From assembly GCA_920105625.2 (NCBI GenBank), contig OV050032.1, positions 100,424,542 through 100,488,541 of the forward strand: 64,000 nucleotides of DNA. Direction: 5' to 3'. Origin of the DNA: Clusia tigrina (taxonomy: Eukaryota; Arthropoda; Insecta; Diptera; Clusiidae). Of the stretch, positions 52,181-63,962 are shown piece by piece. Position 1 is the stretch's first letter; every line of letters starts with the position of its first letter. Under the pieces are notes generated by a model. That model saw only the letters and a program-made list of their open reading frames with translations, was not told the origin of the DNA and made no database searches. The translations under genes were made by a program, and so were the position numbers.

Positions 52181-53749
52181 AAACCTTGAAATTTTGTAAC
52201 AATAAAGTACTCGAGCCTCTTGTCAATTTAAGCTATCACTCAAAGCTATGCTACCCTTGAGTCCCAAATCAAACACTGATAAAACTTCAAATGGCCCTAA
52301 CTTCTATACGGTACGTCCTACACCTATCAAAGTTTTCAACATACAAATACGCAGTAACTTTTTACTGGAGCGTCATGAAACCTTAAAATTTTGTAACAAT
52401 AAAGTACTCGAGCCTCTTGTCAATTTAAGCTATCGCTCAAAGCTATGCTACCCTTGAGTCCCAAATCAAACACTGATAAAACTTCAAATGGCGCTAACTT
52501 CTATACGGTACGTCCTACACCTATCAAAGTTTGCAACATACAAATGCTAAAAACTTTTTACCGGAGCGTCATAAAGCCTTGAAATTTTTAACAATAAAGT
52601 ACTCGAGCCTCTTCTCAATTTAAGCTATCGGTCAAAGCTATGCTACCCTTGAGTCACAAATCAAACACTGATAAAACTTCAAATGGCCTTAACTTCTATA
52701 CGGTAAGTCCTACACCTATCAAAGTTTGCAACATACAAATGCTTGTAACTTTTTACTGGAGCGTCATAAAACCTTGAAATTTTGTAACAATAAAATACTC
52801 GAGCCTCTTGTCAATTTAAGCTATCGCTCAAAGCTATGCTACCCTTGAGTCACAAATCAAACACTGATAAAACTTCAAATGGCCTTAACTTCTATACGGT
52901 ACGTCCTACACCTATCAAAGTTTGCAACATACAAATGCTTGTAACTTTTTACTGGAGCGTCATAAAACCTTGAAATTTTGTAACAATAAAATACTCGAGC
53001 CTCTTGTCAATTTAAGCTATCGTTCAAAGCTATGCTACCCTTGAGTCACAAATAAAACACTGATAAAACTTCAAATAGCCCTAACTTCTATCCTGTACGT
53101 CCTACACCTATCAGAGTTTGCAACATACAAATGCTTGTAACTTTTTACTGGAGCGTCATAAAACCTTGAAATTTTGTAACAATAAAGTACTCAAGCAACT
53201 TGTCAATTTAAGCTATCGCTCAAAGCTATGCTACCCTTGAGTCCCAAATCAAACACTGATAAAATTTCAAATGTCCCTAACTTCTATAAGGTACGTCCTA
53301 CACATATCAAAGCTTGCAACATACAAATGCTTGTAACTTTTTACTGGAGCGTCATAAAACCTTGAAATTTTGTAAGAATAAAGTACTCGAACCTCTTGTC
53401 AATTTAAGCTATCACTCAAAGCTATGCTACCCTTGAGTCCCAAATCAAACACTGATATAACTTCAAATGGCCCTAACTTCTATACGGTACGTCCTACACC
53501 TATCACAGTTTTCAACATACAAATACGCAGTAACTTTTTACTGGAGCGTCATGAAACCCCTATATTTGGTAACAATAAAGTACTCGAGCCTCTTGTCAAT
53601 TTAAGCTATCGCTCAAAGCTATGCTACCCTTGAGTCCCAAATAAAACACTGATAAAACTTCAAATGGCCCTAACTTCTATCCTGTAAGTCCTACACCTAT
53701 CAAAGTTTGCAACATACGAATGCTTGTAACTTTTTACTGGAGCGTCATA

Positions 53750-53945
53750 AAACCTTGAAATTTTGTTCCAATAAAGTACTTCGGCCCCTTGTCAATTTAA
53801 GCTATCGCTCAAAGCTATGCTACCCTTGAGTCCCAAATCAAACACTGATAAAACTTCAAATGTGCCTAACTTCTATAAGGAACGTCCTACACATATCAAA
53901 GTTCGCAACATACAAATGCTTGTAACTTTTTACTGGAGCGTCATA
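53750..53945 (+). repeat. TACTTCGGCCCC variant monomer (copy 4 of 5)
   Basis: Same cluster of substitutions as at 44498, here outside the domain C HOR, with the preceding monomer carrying ATACGAATGC as in domain C. The fifth copy follows 2,177 bp later at 55927. That spacing is 11 monomers plus 21 bp, fitting the 20-bp duplication at 55493 and one +1 variant. Confidence 0.8.
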
Positions 53946-55492
53946 AAACCTTGAAATTTTGTAACAATAAAGTACTCGAGCCTCTTGTCAATTTAAGCTA
54001 TCGCGCAAAGCTATGCTACCCTTGAGTCCCAAATCAAACACTGATAAAACTTCAAATGGCGCTAACTTCTATACGGTACGTCCTACACCTATCAAAGTTT
54101 GCAACATACAAATGCTTGTAACTTTTTACTGGAGCGTCATAAAACCTTGAAATTTTGTAACAATAAAGTACTCGAGCCTCCTGTCAATTTAAGCTATCGC
54201 GCAAAGCTATGCTACCCTTGAGTCCCAAATCAAACACTGATAAAACTTCAAATGGCGCTAACTTCTATACGGTACGTCCTACACCTATCAAAGTTTGCAA
54301 CATACAAATGCTTGTAACTTTTTATTGGAGCGTCATAAAACCTTGAAATTTTGTAACAATAAAATACTCGAGCCTCATGTCAATTTAAGCTATCGCTCAA
54401 AGCTATGCTACCCTTGAGTCACAAATCAAACACTGATAAAACTTCAAATGGCCTTAACTTCTATACGGTACGTCCTACACCTATCAAAGTTTGCAACATA
54501 CAAATGCTTGTAACTTTTTACTGGAGCGTCATAAAACCTTCAAATTTTGTAACAATAAAATACTCGAGCCTCTTGTCAATTTAAGCTATCGCTCAAAGCT
54601 AAGCTACCCTTGAGTCCCAAATAAAACACTGATAAAACTTCAAATGGCCCTAACTTCTATCCTGTACGTCCTACACCTATCAGAGTTTGCAACATACAAA
54701 TGCTTGTAACTTTTTACTGGAGCGTCATAAAACCTTGAAATTTTGTAAGAATAAAGTACTCGAACCTCTTGTCAATTTAAGCTATCACTCAAAGCTATGC
54801 TACCCTTGAGTCCCAAATCAAACACTGATATAACTTCAAATAGCCCTAACTTCTATACGGTACGTCCTACACCTATCACAGTTTTCAACATACAAATACG
54901 CAGTAACTTTTTACTGGAGCGTCATGAAACCCCTATATTTGGTAACAATAAAGTACTCGAGCCTCTTGTCAATTTAAGTTATCGCTCAAAGCTATGCTAC
55001 CCTTGAGTCCCAAATAAAACACTGATAAAACTTCAAATGGCCCTAACTTCTATCCTGTACGTCCTACACCTATCAGAGTTTGCAACATACAAATGCTTGT
55101 AACTTTTTACTGGAGCGTCATAAAACCTTGAAATTTTGTGACAATAAAGTACTCAAGCAACTTGTCAATTTAAGCTATCGCTCAAAGCTATGCTACCCTT
55201 GAGTCCCAAATCAAACACTGATAAAACTTCAAATGTCCCTAACTTCTATAAGGAACGTCCTACACATATCAAAGTTCGCAACATACAAATGCTTGTAACT
55301 TTTTACTGGAGCGTCATAAAACCTTGAAATTTTGTAACAATAAAGTACTCGAGCCTCTTGTCAATTTAAGCTATCCCTCAAAGCTATGCTACCCTTGAGT
55401 CACAAATCAAACACTAATAAAACTTCAAATGGCCCTAACTTCTATACGGTACGTCCTACACCTATCAAAGTTTGGAACATACAAATGCTTCT

Positions 55493-55532
55493 AACTTTTT
55501 ACTGGAGCGTCAAACTTTTTACTGGAGCGTCA
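55493..55532 (+). repeat. 20-bp tandem duplication (copy 7 of 7)
   Basis: Domain C form found inside domain D. It sits in a different neighbourhood: the preceding monomer has GTTCGCAAC and ATCCCTC, and its own first half reads GAGTCACAAATC. It is therefore a shorter transferred segment, not a full HOR copy. Confidence 0.85.
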
Positions 55533-57179
55533 TAAAACCTTGAAATTTTGTAACAATAAAGTACTCGAGCCTCTTGTCAATTTAAGCTATCGCTCAAAGC
55601 TATGCTACCCTTGAGTCACAAATCAAACACTGATAAAACTTCAAATGGCCTAAACTTCTATACGGTACGTCCTACACCTATCAAAGTTTGCAACATACAA
55701 ATGCTTGTAACTTTTTACTGGAGTGTCATAAAACCTTGAAATTTTGTATCAATAAAATACTCGAGCCTCTTGTCAATTTAAGCTATCGCTCAAAGCTATG
55801 CTACCCTTGAGTCCCAAATAAAACACTGTTAAAACTTCAAATGGCCCTAACTTCTATCCTGTACGTCCTACACCTATCAAAGTTTGCAACATACGAATGC
55901 TTGTAACTTTTTACTGGAGCGTCATAAAACCTTGAAATTTTGTTCCAATAAAGTACTTCGGCCCCTTGTCAATTTAAGCTATCGCTCAAAGCTATGCTAC
56001 CCTTGAGTCCCAAATCAAACACTGATAAAACTTCAAATGTGCCTAGCTTCTATAAGGAACGTCCTACACATATCAAAGTTCGCAACATACATATGCTTGT
56101 AACTTTTTACTGGAGCGTCATAAAACCTTGAAATTTTGTAACAATAAAGTACTCGAGCCTCTTGTCAATTTAAGCTATCGCGCAAAGCTATGCTACCCTT
56201 GAGTCCCAAATCAAACACTGATAAAACTTCAAATGGCGCTAACTTCTATACGGTACGTCCTACACCTATCAAAGTTTGCAACATACAAATGCTTGTAACT
56301 TTTTACTGGAGCGTCATAAAACCTTGAAATTTTGTAACAATAAAGTACTCGAGCCTCCTGTCAATTTAAGCTATCGCGCAAAGCTATGCTACCCTTGAGT
56401 CCCAAATCAAACACTGATAAAACTTCAAATGGCGCTAACTTCTATACGGTACGTCCTACACCTATCAAAGTTTGCAACATACAAATGCTAGTAACTTTTT
56501 ACCGGAGCGTCATAAAGCCTTGAAATTTTTAACAATAAAGTACTCGAGCCTCTTCTCAATTTAAGCTATCGGTCAAAGCTATGCTACCCTTGAGTCACAA
56601 ATCAAACACTGATAAAACTTCAAATGGCCTTAACTTCTATACGGTACGTCCTACACCTATCAAAGTTTGCAACATACAAATGCTTGTAACTTTTTACTGG
56701 AGCGTCATAAAACCTTGAAATTTTGTAACAATAAAATACTCGAGCCTCATGTCAATTTAAGCTATCGCTCAAAGCTATGCTACCCTTGAGTCACAAATCA
56801 AACACTGATAAAACTTCAAATGGCCTTAACTTCTATACGGTACGTCCTACACCTATCAAAGTTTGCAACATACAAATGCTTGTAACTTTTTACTGGAGCG
56901 TCATAAAACCTTGAAATTTTGTAACAATAAAATACTCGAGCCTCTTGTCAATTTAAGCTATCGCTCAAAGCTAAGCTACCCTTGAGTCCCAAATAAAACA
57001 CTGATAAAACTTCAAATGGCCCTAACTTCTATCCTGTAAGTCCTACACCTATCAGAGTTTGCACCATACAAATGCTTGTAACTTTTACTGGAGCGTCATA
57101 AAACCTTGATATTTTGTAACAATAAAGTACTCAAGCAACTTGTCAATTTAAGCTATCGCTCAAAGGTATGCTACCCTTG

Positions 57180-58500
57180 AGTCACAAATCAAACACTAAT
57201 AAAACTTCAAATGGCCCTAACTTCTATACGGTACGTCCTACACCTATCAAAGTTTTCAACATACAAATACGCAGTAACTTTTTACTGTAGCGTCATGAAA
57301 CCTTAAAATTTTGTAACAATAAAGTACTCGAGCCTCTTGTCAATTTAAGCTATCGCTCAAAGCTATGCTACCCTTGAGTCCCAAATCAAACACTGATAAA
57401 ACTTCAAATGGCGCTAACTTCTATACGGTACGTCCTACACCTATCAAAGTTTGCAACATACAAATGCTAGTAACTTTTTACCGGAGCGTCATAAAGCCTT
57501 GAAATTTTTAACAATAAAGTACTCGAGCCTCTTCTCAATTTAAGCTATCGGTCAAAGCTATGCTACCCTTGAGTCACAAATCAAACACTGATAAAGCTTC
57601 AAATGGCCTTAACTTCTATACGGTACGTCCTACACCTATCAAAGTTTGCAACATACAAATGCTTGTAACTTTTTACTGGAGCGTCATAAAACCTTGAAAT
57701 TTTGTAACAATAAAATACTCGAGCCTCATGTCAATTTAAGCTATCGCTCAAAGCTATGCTACCCTTGAGTCACAAATCAAACACTGATAAAGCTTCAAAT
57801 GGCCTTAACTTCTATACGGTACGTCCTACACCTATCAAAGTTTGCAACATACAAATGCTTGTAACTTTTTACTGGAGCGTCATAAAACCTTGAAATTTTG
57901 TAACAATAAAATACTCGAGCCTCTTGTCAATTTAAGCTATCGCTCAAAGCTATGCTACCCTTGAGTCCCAAATAAAACACTGATAAAACTTCAAATGGCC
58001 CTAACTTCTATCCTGTACGTCCTACACCTATCAGAGTTTGCAACATACAAATGCTTGTAACTTTTTACTGGAGCGTCATAAAACCTTGAAATTTTGTAAC
58101 AATAAAGTACTCAAGCAACTTGTCAATTTAAGCTATCGCTCAAAGCTATGCTACCCTTGAGTCCCAAATCAAACACTGATAAAATTTCAAATGTCCCTAA
58201 CTTCTATAAGGTACGTCCTACACATATCAAAGCTTGCAACATACAAATGCTTGTAACTTTTTACTGGAGCGTCATAAAACCTTGAAATTTTGTAAGAATA
58301 AAGTACTCGAACCTCTTGTCAATTTTAGCTATCACTCAAAGCTATGCTACCCTTGAGTCCCAAATCAAACACTGATATAACTTCAAATGGCCCTAACTTC
58401 TATCCTGTACGTCCTACACCTATCAGAGTTTGCAACATACAAATGCTTGTAACTTTTTACTGGAGCGTCATAAAACCTTGAAATTTTGTAACAATAAAGT
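57180..58500. repeat. 12-monomer HOR segment in domain D, left copy
   Basis: Contains ACTGTAGCGTCATG, CTTAAAATTTTG, TGCTAGTAAC with TTTACCGG, ATCGGTCAAAGC, GAGCCTCATG, TATCCTGTACG, AAGCAACTTG and TGTAAGAATAAAG monomers. The same order occurs 2,352 bp downstream (CTTAAAA at 57303 and 59655; TGTAAG at 58291 and 60643). Confidence 0.75.
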
Positions 58501-59270
58501 ACTCAAGCAACTTGTCAATTTAAGCTATCGCTCAAAGCTATGCTACCCTTGAGTCCCAAATCAAACACTGATAAAACTTCAAATGGCCTTAACTTCTATA
58601 CGGTACGTCCTACACCTATCAAAGTTTGCAACATACAAATGCTTGTAACTTTTTACTGGAGCGTCATAAAACCTTGAAATTTTGTAAGAATAAAGTACTC
58701 GAACCTCTTGTCAATTTAAGCTATCACTCAAAGCTATGCTACCCTTGAGTCCCAAATCAAACACTGATATAACTTCAAATGGCCCTAACTTCTATCCTGT
58801 ACGTCCTACACCTATCAGAGTTTGCAACATACAAATGCTTGTAACTTTTTACTGGAGCGTCATAAAACCTTGAAATTTTGTAACAATAAAGTACTCAAGC
58901 AACTTGTCAATTTAAGCTATCGCTCAAAGCTATGCTACCCTTGAGTCCCAAATCAAACACTGATAAAATTTCAAATGTCCCTAACTTCTATAAGGTACGT
59001 CCTACACATATCAAAGCTTGCAACATACAAATGCTTGTAACTTTTTACTGGAGCGTCATAAAACCTTGAAATTTTGTAAGAATAAAGTACTCGAACCTCT
59101 TGTCAATTTAAGCTATCACTCAAAGCTATGCTACCCTTGAGTCCCAAATCAAACACTGATATAACTTCAAATGGCCCTAACTTCTATCCTGTACGTCCTA
59201 CACCTATCAGAGTTTGCAACATACAAATGCTTGTAACTTCTTACTGGAGCGTCATAAAACCTTGAAATTT
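58094..59270. repeat. Locally amplified dimer (392-bp unit, about three copies)
   Basis: The monomer pair AAGCAACTTG plus TGTAAGAATAAAG/TCGAACCTC is repeated with an exact 392-bp period (TGTAAG at 58291, 58683 and 59075). Adjacent copies are nearly identical. The first monomer of the middle copy has GGCCTTAACTTC with TACGG where the outer copies have TGTCCCTAAC with TAAGG. This is the shortest HOR I see in the window and looks recent. Confidence 0.8.
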
Positions 59271-59529
59271 TGTAACAATAAAGTACTCAAGCAACTTGTC
59301 AATTTAAGCTATCGCTCAAAGCTATGCTACCCTTGAGTTCCAAATCAAACACTGATAAAACTTCAAATGTCCCTAACTTCTATAAGGAACGTCCTACACA
59401 TATCAAAGTTCGCAACATACAAATGCTTGTAACTTTTTACTGGAGCGTCATAAAACCTTGAAATTTGGTAACAATAAAGTACTCGAGCCTCTTGTCAATT
59501 TAAGCTATCGCTCAAAGCTATGCTACCCT

Positions 59530-60850
59530 TGAGTCACAAATCAAACACTAATAAAACTTCAAATGGCCCTAACTTCTATACGGTACGTCCTACACCTTTC
59601 AAAGTTTTCAACATACAAATACGCAGTAACTTTTTACTGTAGCGTCATGAAACCTTAAAATTTTGTAACAATAAAGTACTCGAGCCTCTTGTCAATTTAA
59701 GCTATCGCTCAAAGCTATGCTACCCTTGAGTCCCAAATCAAACACTGATAAAACTTCAAATGGCGCTAACTTCTATACGGTACGTCCTACACCTATCAAA
59801 GTTTGCAACATACAAATGCTAGTAACTTTTTACCGGAGCGTCATAAAGCCTTGAAATTTTTAACAATAAAGTACTCGAGCCTCTTCTCAATTTAAGCTAT
59901 CGGTCAAAGCTATGCTACCCTTGAGTCACAAATCAAACACTGATAAAACTTCAAATGGCCTTAACTTCTATACGGTACATCGTACACCTATCAAAGTTTG
60001 CAACATACAAATGCTTGTAACTTTTTACTGGAGCGTCATAAAACCTTGAAATTTTGTAACAATAAAATACTCGAGCCTCATGTCAATTTAAGCTATCGCT
60101 CAAAGCTATGCTACCCTTGAGTGACAAATCAAACACTGATAAAACTTCAAATGGCCTTAACTTCTATACGGTACGTCCTACACCTATCAAAGTTTGCAAC
60201 ATACAAATGCTTGTAACTTTTTACTGGAGCGTCATAAAACCTTGAAATTTTGTAACAATAAAGTACTCGAGCCTCTTGTCAATTTAAGCTATCGCTCAAA
60301 GCTATGCTACCCTTGAGTCCCAAATAAAACACTGATAAAACTTCAAATGGCCCTAACTTCTATCCTGTACGTCCTACACCTATCAGAGTTTGCAACATAC
60401 AAATGCTTGTAACTTTTTACTGGAGCGTCATAAAACCTTGAAATTTTGTAACAATAAAGTACTCAAGCAACTTGTCAATTTAAGCTATCGCTCAAAGCTA
60501 TGCTACCCTTGAGTCCCAAATCAAACACTGATAAAATTTCAAATGTCCCTAACTTCTATAAGGTACGTCCTACACATATCAAAGCTTGCAACATACAAAT
60601 GCTTGTAACTTTTTACTGGAGCGTCATAAAACCTTGAAATTTTGTAAGAATAAAGTACTCGAACCTCTTGTCAATTTAAGCTATCACTCAAAGCTATGCT
60701 ACCCTTGAGTCCCAAATCAAACACTGATATAACTTCAAATGGCCCTAACTTCTATCCTGTGAGTCCTACACCTATCAGAGTTTGCAACATACAAATGCTT
60801 GTAACTTTTTACTGGAGCGTCATAAAACCTTGAAATTTTGTAACAATAAA
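59530..60850. repeat. 12-monomer HOR segment in domain D, right copy
   Basis: Partner of 57.18-58.50 kb. Private changes include GGTACATCGTAC near 59,975 and GAGTGACAAATC near 60,120, so the copies have had time to diverge slightly. Confidence 0.75.
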
Positions 60851-63800
60851 GTACTCAAGCAACTTGTCAATTTAAGCTATCGCTCAAAGCTATGCTACCC
60901 TTGAGTCCCAAATCAAACACTGATAAAACTTCAAATGTCCCTAACTTCTATAAGGAACGTCCTACACATATCAAAGTTCGCAACATACAAATGCATGTAA
61001 CTTTTTACTGGAGCGTCATAAAACCTTGAAATTTTGTAACAATAAAGTACTCGAGCCTCTTGTCAATTTAAGCTATCACTCAAAGCTATGCTACCCTTGA
61101 GTCCCAAATCAAACACTGATATAACTTCAAATGGCCCTAACTTCTATCCTGTGAGTCCTACACCTCTCAAAGTTAACAACACACAAATGCTTGTAACTTT
61201 TTACTGGAGCGTCATAAAACCTTGAAATTTTGTAACAATAAAGTACTCAAGCAACTTGTCAATTTAAGCTATCGCTCAAAGCTATGCTACCCTTGAGTCC
61301 CAAATCAAACACTGATAAAACTTCAAATGTCCCTAACTTCTATAAGGAACGTCCTACACATATCAAAGTTCGCAACATACAAATGCATGTAACTTTTTAC
61401 TGGAGCGTCATAAAACCTTGAAATTTTGTAACAATAAAGTACTCGAGCCTCTTGTCAATTTAAGCTATCGCTCAAAGCTATGCTACCCTTGAGTCACAAA
61501 TCAAACACTAATAAAACTTCAAATGGCCTTAACTTCTATACGGTACGTCCTACACCTCTCAAAGTTAACAACACACAAATGCTTGTAACTTTTTACTGGA
61601 GCGTCATAAAACCTTGAAATTTTGTAACAATAAAGTACTCAAGCAACTTGTCAATTTAAGCTATCGCTCAAAGCTATGCTACCCTTGAGTCCCAAATCAA
61701 ACACTGATAAAATTTCAAATGTCCCTAACTTCTATAACGTACGTCCTACACATATCAAAGTCTGCAACATACAAATGCTTGTAACTTTTTACTGGAGCGT
61801 CATAAAACCTTGAAATTTTGTAACAATAAAATACTCGAGCCTCTTGTCAATTTAAGCTATCGCTCAAAGCTATGCTACCCTTGAGTCCCAAATAAAACAC
61901 TGATAAAACTTCAAATGGCCCTAACTTCTATACGGTACGTCCTACACCTATCAAAGTGTTCAACATACAAATGCTTGTAACTTTTTACTGGAGCGTCATA
62001 AAACCTTGAAATTTTGTAACAATAAGGTACTCAAGCAACTTGTCAATTTAAGCTATCGCTCAAAGCTATGCTACCCTTGAGACCCAAATCAAACACTGAT
62101 AAAACTTCAAATGTCCCTAACTTCTATAATGAACGTCCTACACATATCAAAGTTTGCAACATACAAATGCTTGTAACTTTTTACTGGAGCGTCATAAAAC
62201 CTTGAAATTTTGTAACAATAAAGTATTCGAGCCTCTTGTCCATTTAAGCTATCGCTCAAAGCTATGCTACCCTTGAGTCACAAATCAAACACTAATAAAA
62301 TTTCACATGGCCCTAACTTCTATACGGTACGTCTTACACCTCTCAAAGTTAGCAACACACAAATGCTTGTAACTTTTTACTGGAGCGTCATAAAACCTTG
62401 AAATTTTGTAACAATAAAGTACTCAAGCAACTTGTCAATTTAAGCTATCGCTCAAAGCTATGCTACCCTTGAGTACCAAATCAAACACTGATAAAATTTC
62501 AAATGTCCCTAACTTCTATAAGGTACGACCTACACATATCAAAGTTTGCAACATACAAAAGCTTGTAACTTTTTACTGTTGCGTCATAAAACCTTGAAAT
62601 TTTGTAACAATAAAGTACTCGAGCCTCTTGTCAATTTAAGCTATCACTCAAAGCTATGCTACCCTTGAGTCCCAAATCAAACACTGATAAAACTTCAAAT
62701 GGCCCTAACTTCTATACGGTACGTCCTACACCTATCAAAGTTTTCAACAAACAAATACGCAGTAACTTTTTACTGGAGCGTCATGAAACCTTAAAATTTT
62801 GTAACAATAAAGTACTCGAGCCTCTTGTCAATTTAAGCTATCGCTCAAAGCTATGCTACCCTTGAGTCCCAAATCAAACACTGATAAAACTTCAAATGGC
62901 GCTAACTTCTATACGGTACGTCCTACACCTATCAGAGTTTGCAACATACAAATGCTTGTAACTTTTTACTGGAGCGTCATAAAACCTTGAAATTTTGTAA
63001 CAATAAAGTACTCAAGCAACTTGTCAATTTAAGCTATCGCTCAAAGCTATGCTACTCTTGAGTCCCAAATCAAACACTGATAAAATTTCAAATGTCCCTA
63101 ACTTCTATAAGGTACGTCCTACACATATCAAAGCTTGCAACATACAAATGCTTGTAACTTTTTACTGGAGCGTCATAAAACCTTGAAATTTTGTAAGAAT
63201 AAAGTACTCGAACCTCTTGTCAATTTAAGCTATCACTCAAAATTATGCTACCCTTGAGTCCCAAATCAAACACTGATATTACTTCAAATGGCCCTAACTT
63301 CTATACGGTACGTCCTACACCTATCACAGTTTTCAACATACAAATACGCAGTAACTTTTTACTGGAGCGTCATGAAACCTTGATATTTGGTAACAATAAA
63401 GTACTCGAGCCTCTTGTCAATTTAAGCTATCGCTCAAAGCTATGCTACCCTTGAGTCCCAATTCAAACACTGATAAAACTTCAAATGGCGCTAACTTTTA
63501 TACGGTACGTCCTACATATATCAAAGTTTGCAACATACAAATGCTAGTAACTTTTTACCGGAGCGTCATAAAGCCTTGAAATTTTGTAACAATAAAGTAC
63601 TCGAGCCTCTTCTCAATTTAAGCTATCGCTCAAAGCTATGCTACCCTTGAGTGCCAAATCAAACTCTGATAAAACTTCAAATGGTCCTAACTCCTATACG
63701 GTACGTCCTACACCTATCAAAGTTTGCAACATACAAATGCTTGTAACTTTTTACTGGAGCGTCATAAAACCTTGACATTTTGTAAAAATAAAGTACTCGA

Positions 63801-63962
63801 GCCTCTTGTCAATTTAAGCTATCGCTCAAAGCTATGCTACCATTGAGTCCCAAATCAAACACTGATAAAACTTCAAATGGCCCTAACTTCTATACGGTAC
63901 GTCCTACACCTATCAAAGTTTGCAACATACAAATGCTTGTACCTTTTTACTGGATCGTCATA

